DNA from: Planctomycetales bacterium
Lineage (GTDB): Bacteria > Planctomycetota > Planctomycetia > Isosphaerales > Isosphaeraceae
DNA length: 34,241 bases
NCBI GenBank assembly: GCA_027459775.1
Contig: DAIDHE010000164.1
Coordinates: 1 to 34,241 of the forward strand
Reading direction: 5' to 3'
The translations under genes and the position numbers were made by a program. Below, piece by piece: positions 8,521 through 16,964 of this stretch. The number at the start of each line of letters is the position of its first letter. The stretch's first letter is position 1. The notes below the pieces were generated by a model. The model had not been told where the DNA came from and searched no databases. It saw nothing but the letters and a program-made list of their open reading frames with translations.

Positions 8521-9035
8521 AAACAGCCGCTTTCGTCACCGTCGTTTCCATCGCGCTCGCGGGTTTTTGCTTGACCGCGGCGCGTTCGACCCGTGGTCGG
8601 GGAACCGCGACCCACGTTCATGGCCCGTCGGGAGTCGACCCTGAGACTCCGTGCGGCCCGGTCAGCCTTGCGGTTGTCAGCCAGTATTGCAACCGTCCCA
8701 CGACGATCGAGGAATGCCGCGCGCGGACCAATTCCGGCGAGCTGGGCGCGTGTTCGTTCGCGGATCTGGCCAAGGCTCTTCAAGACGAGGGATTCGCTGT
8801 CGCGACGGTCCGGTACGATCCTCGCCGGCCTCCCTGACATCGGCTGCCGATGATCCTTTTCGTCGACGGAGACCACTTCCTATCGGCTCTCCCATGCGAT
8901 TCCGGCTGTGTCATCGTCGATCCTCCGGCCGAGCCGAAAGCAACTCGTTGGAGCGATTTCGCCAGCCGATGGCAAGGCGAAGCCATCGTCGTCGGTCTGA
9001 CGCAAGCCGACCTGGACGCGGCCCTCAAGGACTGA
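8517..9035 (+). pseudogene. C39-like cysteine peptidase interrupted by an in-frame TGA
   Basis: The GTG start overlaps the preceding stop (GTGA) and has GGAGA at proper spacing. The frame codes for a signal peptide (residues 2-22), then a C39-like papain-fold domain. Cys46 is in the PCGPVSLAVV motif; after codon 106 comes TGA (8835-8837). The same frame resumes without any shift as HRLPMILFVDGDHFLSAL, which supplies His120, followed by VIVDPP with Asp135. Cys, His and Asp match the C39 triad in order and spacing, so the two halves are clearly one gene. Translation would stop before the His and Asp. A single C-to-T change in a CGA Arg codon would explain the lesion. Unlike bacteriocin exporters, the domain is not fused to an ABC transporter. 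The DUF1573 gene follows after 36 nt. Confidence 0.75.
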
Positions 9036-9071
9036 ACAATCCATTTAAGCTTTCTTTCTAATTCCAACTCT

Positions 9072-10118
9072 ATGTCGATGCGATCTCGATGGACCCTCTT
9101 GATCGGTTTGGTCGCCACGGCGATCGGGGGCTCGGCGTGGGGGGTGATCGCCCATCTCGCGACCCCCCAAACTCCGCGAGCGTTCATCGACCGGGACAGT
9201 CACAACTGGGGCCACGTTCTGCCAGGCGAGGAAGTCGCGACGAGATTTGTCATCCAGAACGACGGTAGATCTCGGCTCGAGCTCGGCGAGCCGCAAACAT
9301 CGTGCGGCTGCACGAAGCCGCGCCTGCCCAAGACGACGCTTCGGACCGGCGAACGAATCATCCTCGACGTCGGCTTCCATGCGCCGACCGAAATGGGCGC
9401 GGTCCAACATTTCGTGAAGATTCCGACCAACGACCCGGACAGACCTCTGCTAACCTTCTTCCTGTTCGCCGAGACGTACCTGAGCGTCCGGGCCGCTCCC
9501 CAAGCCGTCGACTTCGGCGGCCTGCCGCCTGGCGCGACACGCGAACGGCTTGTTCAACTCCACTCCCCCGATCGCAAGCCTTTTCGACTACGACTCTCGT
9601 CGCAAGACCTTCCGGAGGTCTCCGTGAGGATCGAGCACCCTGAATCCCTCTTGCCTGTCCACCGCGTCGTGATCGTTTTCACGGCCGGCGAACGTCTGGG
9701 GCACGCTCAGGGCGTAGCGAGGATCGCGACCGACCGCGACGACGTTCCTTACGTCGGCATCCCGATCCACGCCCAGATCGAAGGGCCCGTCGAGATCAGC
9801 CCGAGCTCGCTCACGATCGAGAAAGAGGACATTGGTCGACCCGTCGAACGGGTTCTGCTCGCCAGGTTGTCGAGTTCCAGCAGGGCCAAGCAGGTCCGGC
9901 GCGTGGAAGTCGACCCTCCCTGGGAGCTTCTCGGCCAGTCGACGAAAGCGATCAGACCGGGAGAGTCTCTGATTCGGCTTACGTTGCGTTTTCCTCAAGG
10001 TTCGGGAGCGGCGTCGGGCCGGTTGAGTCTCGTTCTCGACGACCCCCGATCCACGGCTATCGACGTACCTCTCACGATCCATGGATGGACGCCGCCGTTC
10101 CCGGGGGTTTCTCCATGA
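9072..10118 (+). CDS. DUF1573 protein with N-terminal membrane segment
   Basis: A 348-aa protein with one N-terminal hydrophobic segment (LLIGLVATAIGGSAWGVIA) acting as anchor or signal peptide. It is followed by a DUF1573 domain (about 38-135), an immunoglobulin-like fold related to ASPM/SPD-2/Hydin domains. The characteristic signature is visible: HNWGHVLPGEEVATRFVIQN, then TSCGCTKPRLP, then NDPDRPLL. The remaining 200 residues are beta-rich and probably form further Ig-like modules. Such domains usually mediate extracytoplasmic protein interactions; no catalytic motif is seen. The stop overlaps the DUF1559 start as ATGA (10115-10118), so the two proteins are probably made together. Confidence 0.88.
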   Translation: MSMRSRWTLLIGLVATAIGGSAWGVIAHLATPQTPRAFIDRDSHNWGHVLPGEEVATRFVIQNDGRSRLELGEPQTSCGCTKPRLPKTTLRTGERIILDVGFHAPTEMGAVQHFVKIPTNDPDRPLLTFFLFAETYLSVRAAPQAVDFGGLPPGATRERLVQLHSPDRKPFRLRLSSQDLPEVSVRIEHPESLLPVHRVVIVFTAGERLGHAQGVARIATDRDDVPYVGIPIHAQIEGPVEISPSSLTIEKEDIGRPVERVLLARLSSSSRAKQVRRVEVDPPWELLGQSTKAIRPGESLIRLTLRFPQGSGAASGRLSLVLDDPRSTAIDVPLTIHGWTPPFPGVSP

Positions 10119-11125
10119 GTCGCAAGGCCCACCGAGAGCCCGTAAGGGGCTTCACTCTGATCGAGGCGCTGGTGGTCGTGGCAATCATCGGAATCGTGGC
10201 CGGCTTGCTTTTGGTCGCGGTCCAGTCGGCCCGCTCGGTCGCTCGCAAGGCGACCTGCGCGACGAACCTCCGCCAGATCGGCATCGCCATGGGCAATTAT
10301 GTTTCTCGAGAAAATGTGTTTCCTTCGGCGATGCTCGGCACGGGACCGATCCCGTACACCGCTTGGTGTCATTCGGCCTTCGTCGCGATTCTCCCCGAGC
10401 TTGAGCAGGTGCCCGCCTTCAATGCGATCAATTTTCTACTCAACCAGGGCCCGGAGGCGATCGTGCCCGACAACACGACGGCCGGGCTCTTCGTCGTCTC
10501 CGTCTTCCTGTGTCCCTCGGATGGTCAGTCGATCCCCGCTGACTCGGCGCCGGTCAATTACCGGATCAACATGGGGGCGGGATACGACTTGAACGTAGAG
10601 ACCAAGGAGCCGGCCCAAGCGGGCCCCTTCGCCCTCCTCAAAGTGATCGCCCCGGCTCAGGTCACCGACGGCCTCTCGACCACATCTCTGGTTTCCGAGC
10701 GTCTCCGCGGGGACGGGGATCTGGTTGGATGGGACCGCCAGCGCGATCCCTGGTTCGCCAATTACGTAGGCTTCTCGGGATCGGTCGACGCCTTTGCACA
10801 GGTTTGCGCCTCCGCCTCGGCCTTCGAGCCGCATTACAGCGCCGGGGGCTGGACATGGTTTCTCTTCAGTTATGACACGACGCAATACAATCATGTCGTC
10901 ACACCAAACTCGCAAGCTCCCGACTGCTCAACTCAGGGCCAGAAGGACGGATCCCGCGGCTTTTCCGATTCCGGGATCTATACAGCGCGCGGCGGGCATG
11001 CCGGCGGTATCAACCTGCTCACGGCTGACGGCGCCGTTCATCAGATCGGAAACGGCGTGGCCACGAACGTCTGGCGCGCCCTGGGCACTCGGGCGGGGGG
11101 CGAAGTCGTCGGGCCGGCGTATTGA
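10115..11125 (+). CDS. DUF1559 pseudopilin-like protein (complete)
   Basis: The ATG at 10115 overlaps the DUF1573 stop; an in-frame ATG at 10085 would lie inside that gene and add ten residues. The 336-aa protein starts with a basic leader and the prepilin-type cleavage/methylation motif G-FTLIEALVVVAIIGI, followed by a long N-terminal helix. FLCPSD and DGLSTT segments lie in the middle, and the H-x9-DG signature (HAGGINLLTADG) near the end before GGEVVGPAY. This is the standard planctomycete DUF1559 layout. It is presumably processed by a prepilin peptidase encoded elsewhere and assembled at the membrane or surface. It closes the cassette that begins with the Cys-rich gene near 6609. Confidence 0.93.
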   Translation: MSRKAHREPVRGFTLIEALVVVAIIGIVAGLLLVAVQSARSVARKATCATNLRQIGIAMGNYVSRENVFPSAMLGTGPIPYTAWCHSAFVAILPELEQVPAFNAINFLLNQGPEAIVPDNTTAGLFVVSVFLCPSDGQSIPADSAPVNYRINMGAGYDLNVETKEPAQAGPFALLKVIAPAQVTDGLSTTSLVSERLRGDGDLVGWDRQRDPWFANYVGFSGSVDAFAQVCASASAFEPHYSAGGWTWFLFSYDTTQYNHVVTPNSQAPDCSTQGQKDGSRGFSDSGIYTARGGHAGGINLLTADGAVHQIGNGVATNVWRALGTRAGGEVVGPAY

Positions 11126-11346
11126 GCGACACACCCGAGCAGCCCGCGGGCCAACCACTTTCTCCGCGTGCAGGTTTATCCTCCAGCTTCGGAGCGGCGA
11201 TTCGCCGTGCCCGGCCGCGCAAAATCGCCGATCAGTCCGAACCGACTCGTTGATTCTTGGCTGGGGTCGGGGATAATACGCGGAGTCGACGGGGATGGCG
11301 GACGGTTGAGGTCACAACGGGGAACTTTTTTTCAGGAGGCGACGGC

Positions 11347-12459
11347 ATGATGGGCATTCGGTCACGGATCACCTTGACAATGGCGGTTCTCGCGATGTCG
11401 CTTCAAGCGGCGGCGTGGGGCGGCGAGCAGGCCGGGCTCAAGCGGGGGACGCCGGACGTGAAGTCGGCGGGGCCGCTGGGCTTTGGTCCCGACGGGATCT
11501 TGTTCGTGGGCGACACCCAGGGGGCGGCCTTGTTCGCGATCGACACCGGCGATCGCGCGGCCAATCTTGACAAGAAGGCGATCGAGCTCAAGGACGTGGC
11601 GGGCAAGGCGGCCGCGCTTCTGGGCGCGACGGCCAAGCAGATCGTGATCAACGACATGGCCGTGAACCCGATCTCGGGCAACATCTATCTTTCACTGTCG
11701 CGCGGGCGCGGGCCCGACGCCGCGCCACTCCTGCTCAGGGCGACCGCCGACGGCAAGCTCGAGGAATTCGCCCTCGAGAACGTCCCGTTCGCCAAGGCCG
11801 AAATCCCGAACGCGCCGGGCGCGAAGGCCACTGGCCGCGGGCCGAGCCCGCGGGCCGAATCGATCACCGACATCGCCTACGTCGACGGCCGGGTCTTCCT
11901 GGCCGGCCTCTCGAACGAGGAATTCTCGTCGCGCTTGATCGCGATCCCCTTCCCGTTCAGCAGCGAGGGCTTTGACGGAGCGGCCATTGAGATCTATCAC
12001 GGCGCCCACGGCCAGTTCGAGACCAAGTCGCCGGTCCGCACGTTCGTGCCCTATCGCCTGGACGGCAAGCCCTATCTGCTGGCGGCCTACACCTGCACGC
12101 CGCTCGTCAAGGTCGCCGTCGACGACTTGAAGGCCGGAGCGCACGTCAAGGGGACGACCATCGCCGAGCTCGGCAACCGCAACCGCCCGCTCGATATGGT
12201 CGCCTATCAAAAGGACGGCAAGGATTACCTCTTGCTCGCCAATAGCAGCCGCGGCGTGATGAAGATCCCGACCGAGGGGGCGGCCACGGCCCCCGGCATC
12301 ACCGCCCACGTGAACGGCACCAAGGGGTTGGGATACGAGACGATCGCCACGCTCAAGGGCGTCGTCCAGATGGATCAGCTCGACGGCCGCCGCGCCGTCG
12401 TCCTGGTCCAGGAAGACCCCGCGGGCTCGATCGATCTTCGCACCATCGACCTGCCGTGA
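11347..12459 (+). CDS. Secreted planctomycete protein, propeller-like
   Basis: The ATG at 11347 has an ideal AGGAGG seven bases upstream (11334-11339) and begins a signal peptide (MMGIRSRITLTMAVLAMSLQAAAWGG). The mature protein of about 340 residues contains recurring beta-strand segments such as GFGPDGILFVGDTQGAALFAID, INDMAVNPISGNIYLSLSRG and ITDIAYVDGRVFLAGL. These resemble blades of a beta-propeller, but I do not recognise a named family and no catalytic motif is apparent. It probably acts in the periplasm or at the surface. The next gene begins at the stop codon (GTGA at 12456-12459), indicating a two-gene operon with the Ig-like protein. Confidence 0.75.
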   Translation: MMGIRSRITLTMAVLAMSLQAAAWGGEQAGLKRGTPDVKSAGPLGFGPDGILFVGDTQGAALFAIDTGDRAANLDKKAIELKDVAGKAAALLGATAKQIVINDMAVNPISGNIYLSLSRGRGPDAAPLLLRATADGKLEEFALENVPFAKAEIPNAPGAKATGRGPSPRAESITDIAYVDGRVFLAGLSNEEFSSRLIAIPFPFSSEGFDGAAIEIYHGAHGQFETKSPVRTFVPYRLDGKPYLLAAYTCTPLVKVAVDDLKAGAHVKGTTIAELGNRNRPLDMVAYQKDGKDYLLLANSSRGVMKIPTEGAATAPGITAHVNGTKGLGYETIATLKGVVQMDQLDGRRAVVLVQEDPAGSIDLRTIDLP

Positions 12460-13673
12460 TCCGGGCCGGAGGGGCCGTGATCACGCGCATGATCGTGCTG
12501 GTTTTCGTTGCGACGGCGTTCGCGGCCTCGACCCCGATCGAGGCCGCGGACCCGCCCAGCGCTCGCCTTCCGCGGGTCGCCTGGAAACCGCTCGATGGGA
12601 AAACTCAAACTGCCTGCGTCGAGGTCGCCGGGCTCACGTCTGAATCGCTCGCCTGGCTCGAAAAACCGGAGCGAACGATCGCGGACTGGAACGCCGCCCT
12701 GGGCGTTCGCGTGGTTGAGCGGGGCGCGGTCGCACCGCTCTGCTTGCTGGGCAAATACGCAGTCGCCGGCGCGGTCGTTCGCTTCACGCCGCGGTTTCCG
12801 CTCGAGCCCGGCCTGACCTATCGGGCCGCGCTCGACATGAACAGCCTGGGAACGCGCCAGGGCTCGACGCGGGATGACCCGATCGTGGCCAATTTCACCT
12901 TGCAAAGGCCGCCCCAGGGACCGCAAGCGCGGGTCACGGCCATTTATCCCTCGTGCGACGTCTTGCCCGAAAACCTGCTCCGTCTTTACATCCACTTCTC
13001 CGCGCCCATGAGCCGGGGCGAAGCCTATCGGCGGATCCATCTGCGCGACGACCAGGGGCGCGAGATCGACGCGCCGTTTCTTGAGCTCGACGAAGAACTC
13101 TGGTCGGCCGATCAGACGCGATTCACGCTGCTGTTCGACCCGGGGCGGATCAAGCGCGGGCTCAAGCCGCGCGAGGAGGTCGGGCCCGCGCTCAAGGCGG
13201 GCGGCTCATACACGATCGTGGTCGACGCAGCCTGGCAAGACGCCCACGGGCGATCACTGGCCGCGGGGGCGAGCAAGGCGTTTCGAGTCGGCCCCGCCGA
13301 CCAGACCTCGCCCGACCCGGCGAACTGGAAGGTGGAGACGCCCCGCGCCGGCGGAGTGGATCCCCTCGTCGTTGTATTCCCGGAGCCAATGGACCACGCG
13401 CTTCTGGAACGAATGCTGTCCGTGCTCGATCACGCGGGCACGCGGCTTGACGGGACGGTCTCGGTCGACAAGGGCGAGCGCGTCTGGCGCTGGCGGCCGC
13501 GGCAGCCGTGGCGCGAGGGCGACCACCGAATCGCGATCGATGTCGAGCTCGAGGACCTGGCCGGCAACAGCGTCGCTCGCCCGTTCGAGGTCGATGAGAC
13601 AAGACCGATCACGACCCGAACGACGATCAAGACCAGAGATCTACCGTTTCGGGTCGGTCCCAGCGGGCGGTGA
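12456..13673 (+). CDS. Secreted protein with bacterial Ig-like modules
   Basis: The frame begins with GTG overlapping the previous stop. A GTG at 12477, preceded by GGAGG at short spacing, and an ATG at 12489 are alternatives. All give a signal peptide (MIVLVFVATAFAASTPIEAA). The 405-aa product is beta-rich and holds repeated segments typical of SbsA/Big_5-type Ig-like domains: VTAIYPSCDVLPENLLRLYIHFSAPM around residue 155 and VDPLVVVFPEPMDHALLERM around residue 305, with the 'F..PM' core. These are adhesion or surface modules; the role here is unknown. The 3' end overlaps the convergent toroid gene by 33 nt. Confidence 0.75.
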   Translation: MIRAGGAVITRMIVLVFVATAFAASTPIEAADPPSARLPRVAWKPLDGKTQTACVEVAGLTSESLAWLEKPERTIADWNAALGVRVVERGAVAPLCLLGKYAVAGAVVRFTPRFPLEPGLTYRAALDMNSLGTRQGSTRDDPIVANFTLQRPPQGPQARVTAIYPSCDVLPENLLRLYIHFSAPMSRGEAYRRIHLRDDQGREIDAPFLELDEELWSADQTRFTLLFDPGRIKRGLKPREEVGPALKAGGSYTIVVDAAWQDAHGRSLAAGASKAFRVGPADQTSPDPANWKVETPRAGGVDPLVVVFPEPMDHALLERMLSVLDHAGTRLDGTVSVDKGERVWRWRPRQPWREGDHRIAIDVELEDLAGNSVARPFEVDETRPITTRTTIKTRDLPFRVGPSGR

Positions 13674-14615
13674 GGGCTCGGTCGCGAGCAGGGCCATCGT
13701 CGCCCACGCCGTTGTCGAGACTCGCTGGGCGTAACTGACGCCGTCGGAGGGTCTGGTCGTCTCGACCCAGCTTCCGTCGTCTTGTTGTTCGGCGATCAAA
13801 TAGGCACGTCCACGCATAATCATTTGATCAGAATCAAGATGCCCGCGTACCTGGGCCAGCCCCAGTAACGCGATGGCTGTGTCGTAGATTTCCGGTGGGG
13901 AAAGGATGCGCGGACCCCAGCCGCCAGGGTTGGACTCGCCTTCGCGGAGTATCGCGATCGCTCGCTCTTGACGGCGGTCACTCGAAGAATCGCCGGCCAT
14001 CAAGCAGACGGCCGCGTCGATGACGGTTTCGAGCGAGCGTTTGTCGAGCCATGCCGTGGCCCGCCCAATCGCCTTTGAGAACCGCGCTGGGTCGGCGGTT
14101 TTCAGAGCGTCACGCGCCAGGAGCGCGGAGAGTGGTCGGCCCAGCGTGGTCGGCGAGCCGATGTCATCCACGCCGTCGATCGGCCACGAGCCGTCCTGGC
14201 TCTGGAGGTCGGCCAGCGCGAGTGCCGCTTGATCGAGCGCACGGCGATTCTCGAACAGCCCGGTCTTGACCCCGGTCGCGAGCGCGAACGAAAAGGCCAA
14301 CCGTGCCAGCCGTTTGTCGCTGAAAGGGCCGCCGGGGCCGTTGTCATCCCACTGACGCGGTCGTTGCAACCAATCGGCGGTCGCGGCCAGCGATTTCGGG
14401 ACGGTCTGGCCGCGCGCCTGGGCCGCGAGGAAGAGCGCGCGGGCTGCGTCGCCGTTGTTGTGGCAAGAGAAGCAACGATGCTCGCGCGACCACCGCGAGA
14501 CCTCGCGTTCGAGGAAATCGGTGGCCTTGCTCAAGGTCGCGCCGGCCGGTCCGGGCGGCTTGCCCGCGGCCTGGGTTACGAGAAGGCCGGCCGCCAGGAT
14601 CGGTGCGATCAGCAC
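13641..14615 (-). CDS. Secreted alpha/alpha-toroid protein with CxxCH motif
   Basis: The start is a GTG with GGGAG seven bases upstream. The 324-aa protein has a signal peptide (MLIAPILAAGLLVTQAAG) and repeats of the squalene-hopene-cyclase/prenyltransferase type, for example LADLQSQDGSWPIDG and YLIAEQQDDGSWVETT (Q-x-x-DGSW). The acidic DxDD motif of squalene-hopene cyclases is not seen, so cyclase activity is unlikely. Near the mature N-terminus is REHRCFSCHN with Cys48-x-x-Cys51-His52, the covalent haem c attachment pattern. This fits known planctomycete proteins in which a toroid follows a 'CFSCHN' element. Whether haem is bound is not shown. It overlaps the convergent Ig-like gene by 33 nt at its 3' end. 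Confidence 0.78.
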   Translation of the reverse strand: MLIAPILAAGLLVTQAAGKPPGPAGATLSKATDFLEREVSRWSREHRCFSCHNNGDAARALFLAAQARGQTVPKSLAATADWLQRPRQWDDNGPGGPFSDKRLARLAFSFALATGVKTGLFENRRALDQAALALADLQSQDGSWPIDGVDDIGSPTTLGRPLSALLARDALKTADPARFSKAIGRATAWLDKRSLETVIDAAVCLMAGDSSSDRRQERAIAILREGESNPGGWGPRILSPPEIYDTAIALLGLAQVRGHLDSDQMIMRGRAYLIAEQQDDGSWVETTRPSDGVSYAQRVSTTAWATMALLATEPSPPAGTDPKR

Positions 14616-14655
14616 GTGTCATCTCCCGGATGCTTGGTCGGCGCGTCACGCCGGA

Positions 14656-15321
14656 TCATACGTCGGGATCCATTCCAGCGGCGCGCAACCGCGCCGCCAA
14701 TCGCTCCGCGCGGCGCCGCTCGGCGTCGCGCTCGCGGGACGCCGCGTTCCGCTGGATTCGCATTTCTTGATAGGTCAAGAACGGCCGGCCCTCGGAATCG
14801 CGAATCACCAGCTCGGGGCCGTCAAGGTCGAAACGCACGCCCAACCGTGGGCTCGTCCAGCCGTTCGTCTCTGGGATCGGCGCCAGACTCTCTCCCGAGC
14901 GGTTGAATCCCTTGAGACTGATGTCCTCGGGATCATAGATGTAATACTCCATGACGCCGTGTCGCGCGTAGAACCGGAGCTTTTCCGTCATCGCGGCGGT
15001 TCGGTTTACCGGCGATAGAACCTCGAAGACCACGGCGGGCGGAAGGTCGTCTTCCTCCCACTGAAGATAAGAGCGCCTGTGCCCCTTGGGCCGCCCCAGG
15101 ACGACCATCGCGTCCGGGGCGGTACAAATACCCGGCTCGCCCTCCACCGGATACCAGAACAAATCGCCGGCGACGAATACGTCCGACCGCGCCGCGAAAA
15201 CGCACTCCAGTCCCTCCTTGATCGTCACGATCCACTGGAACTGGAGGGTGTTTTCCGCCATCGGCTGGTCGTCCGATTCGGGATAGATGACGGCTTGCGG
15301 ACACGTGCTCAAGAGGTCCAT
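14656..15321 (-). CDS. Uma2-family (DUF820) putative endonuclease, copy 1
   Basis: The ATG at 15321 is chosen because GGGAG lies just upstream and the encoded N-terminus matches the other copy in this window. An open frame reaching 15807 adds 162 residues that are antisense to the kinase gene. The 221-aa protein has the Uma2 core of the PD-(D/E)xK nuclease superfamily: PDAMVVLGRPKG, PPAVVFEVLSP, then KLRFYARHGVMEYYIYDPE. The C-terminus is a short charged helix (RERDAERRRAERLAARLRAAG). Uma2 genes are hugely expanded in cyanobacteria and planctomycetes; nuclease activity and biological role are not established. Closely similar copies are at 33171-33815 and 33850-34241. Confidence 0.9.
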   Translation of the reverse strand: MDLLSTCPQAVIYPESDDQPMAENTLQFQWIVTIKEGLECVFAARSDVFVAGDLFWYPVEGEPGICTAPDAMVVLGRPKGHRRSYLQWEEDDLPPAVVFEVLSPVNRTAAMTEKLRFYARHGVMEYYIYDPEDISLKGFNRSGESLAPIPETNGWTSPRLGVRFDLDGPELVIRDSEGRPFLTYQEMRIQRNAASRERDAERRRAERLAARLRAAGMDPDV

Positions 15322-15371
15322 GAAAGGGCTCCCTCTCTCTCGCGACCAGGCTCGGCACATTGATGGATCCG

Positions 15372-16964
15372 CTACTCGAGCGGCACGAGCTGCTGGATCG
15401 CGTCCTGGACCTGTTTCATTTTGATGGGCTTGGTCAAGACGATCAGGCGGTCGTCGACCGGGAGCTTTTCGCGGAGGTGGTCCTGGCGCGGGCCGAGCAG
15501 GACGACCGCCAGGAGCTGCTTTGCCGCGTCCTTTCGGACCGTTTCCTGGGTGTCGAGAAAGGCCTCGACGGGATCGTCGCTGGACGGCGGCGGTTCCGCG
15601 GTCGCATGGGCCGTTTCGTGCATGTCGAGGAAGGCTTCGACGGCGTCGTCGCCCAGGCCGTCGGTGTCGTAGACCACGGCGTCGATCTTGGCCTCGCGAT
15701 AGCGTTCGGCGGCGGTCTCCGCGTCGGAGAGAACCAGGACGCGATATCCCATCGCCGACAGCGACTTGCGAAGTGCGTCCTGGATCTCGGTTTGAGCCTC
15801 GACGCACAGTACGGTTTTCTGCGGGACGGCCTTTTTCTGGACCGGTGCGGGAGCGGTTGGAATCGGTTCCGGCTCCGGCCGCGCCGCGAAGATCAACTCG
15901 GCTTCGGTCGGCTGTCGCTTTTCCTTCTTACTGCCTTGGGCTTTCCGGGACGCCTCGAACTCCACCTGATAATGCTCGAGGTCGGCCAGCACGGCGTCCA
16001 TGGTTTGATACCGCGCCTTGAGGTCAATGCGCATCATCCTTTCGACGATCAGGCAGAGCTCCTCGTCGGGGGCGTAACGGTGCTCGGCGATTGGCTTGAT
16101 CGCGCCAAACGATCGCTTGAGCATCTTGCGCAGCATGTCCTTGCTCTCCGACTCTTCCATGGGGAGCTGGCCGGTGAGCATCTGGTAAAAGACACAGCCC
16201 AGGAAATAGATGTCGGATCGGGGATCGCCCTTGGGGCTGTTGCAGGTGCGCTCGAGGGCCGAATAGTCGACGGTCCGCTGGCTCTTGACCCCCGGCTTGG
16301 CCTCGTCGAACTGCATGGTGGCCAGGCCGAAGTCGACGAGCTTGGCCTCGCCCGAATGAGAGATCAGGATGTTGGTCCCCTTGATATCGCGGTGCGTGAC
16401 CCCGCGTTCGAGCGAATACGCGAGCCCCCGCGACATGCCGACCATGAGCGGCAAAGCCTGCTCCGGGGGGATGTGGACCCGAAGCTTCATGAAATCGCGA
16501 AGGTTCATTCCCTCGACGTACTCCATGATCATATAGTGGCGGTTTTCCTGGCGGCCCTCGTCGATGATCTGGACGATGTTGGGATGGCGCAGCCGGATGC
16601 CGGCCTCGGCCTCCTGGTGAAAGCGGATGACCGCGTCGGGGATGTTGGCGAACCGTTGCCGCAGAACCTTGATTGCCAGCGGCTGTCGGGTCTGGACGTG
16701 CTCGCCGCGATAGACCCGGGCGAAGGTCCCCTCGGCCAGGTGAAAGAGCACCTTGGCCTCGCCGTAGAAGAAACCCGAGGGATCTCCCTTCCTGAGACGC
16801 TCGATCTGCCACGAGGTCAGCGCCCCCTTGCGCAACAGCATCCGCAGGGTCGCGTCGGGCGACCCGTCCTCGGCGTCGGCCGAGGCCTCGCGCAATTGCT
16901 CGCGCGTGACCAGCCCCAGCATGACTACCTGATCCACGATGATGTCGGCGTCGACTTCGGGCAT
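15372..16964 (-). CDS. Ser/Thr protein kinase with C-terminal receiver-like domain
   Basis: The ATG at 16964 is preferred over one at 17051 because the first recognisable domain starts there. The 530-aa protein begins with an MshEN-like segment (about 5-60: VMLGLVTREQLREA, LLRKGALTSWQIERL). A Hanks-type kinase domain follows: glycine loop LAEGTFARV at 76-84, Lys99 (AIKVL), HRDIKGTNIL from His191, DFG at 211-213. The usual APE motif reads ALER. After a Pro-rich linker, a receiver-like domain starts near 383, with Asp433 (VVYDTDG) and Lys512 (LTKPI), but the acidic pair is changed to Glu-rich EAQTE. An insertion in this domain contains a repeated EAFLD-x-x-ET element. No membrane helix is seen. 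Confidence 0.88.
   Translation of the reverse strand: MPEVDADIIVDQVVMLGLVTREQLREASADAEDGSPDATLRMLLRKGALTSWQIERLRKGDPSGFFYGEAKVLFHLAEGTFARVYRGEHVQTRQPLAIKVLRQRFANIPDAVIRFHQEAEAGIRLRHPNIVQIIDEGRQENRHYMIMEYVEGMNLRDFMKLRVHIPPEQALPLMVGMSRGLAYSLERGVTHRDIKGTNILISHSGEAKLVDFGLATMQFDEAKPGVKSQRTVDYSALERTCNSPKGDPRSDIYFLGCVFYQMLTGQLPMEESESKDMLRKMLKRSFGAIKPIAEHRYAPDEELCLIVERMMRIDLKARYQTMDAVLADLEHYQVEFEASRKAQGSKKEKRQPTEAELIFAARPEPEPIPTAPAPVQKKAVPQKTVLCVEAQTEIQDALRKSLSAMGYRVLVLSDAETAAERYREAKIDAVVYDTDGLGDDAVEAFLDMHETAHATAEPPPSSDDPVEAFLDTQETVRKDAAKQLLAVVLLGPRQDHLREKLPVDDRLIVLTKPIKMKQVQDAIQQLVPLE
15528..15647 (-). repeat. Duplicated segment inside the receiver-like domain
   Basis: Within the kinase gene the peptide DAVEAFLDMHETAHA is followed about ten residues later by DPVEAFLDTQETVRK. 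The two share the core VEAFLD-x-x-ET. This is an internal duplication placed directly after the receiver's phosphoacceptor loop, flanking a short Pro/Ser linker. Confidence 0.6.

Noticed and set aside
15322..15807. N-terminal extension of Uma2 copy 1
   Set aside because: The 162 extra codons are antisense to the kinase and are absent from the paralogue at 33171-33815, which starts at the equivalent of 15321.
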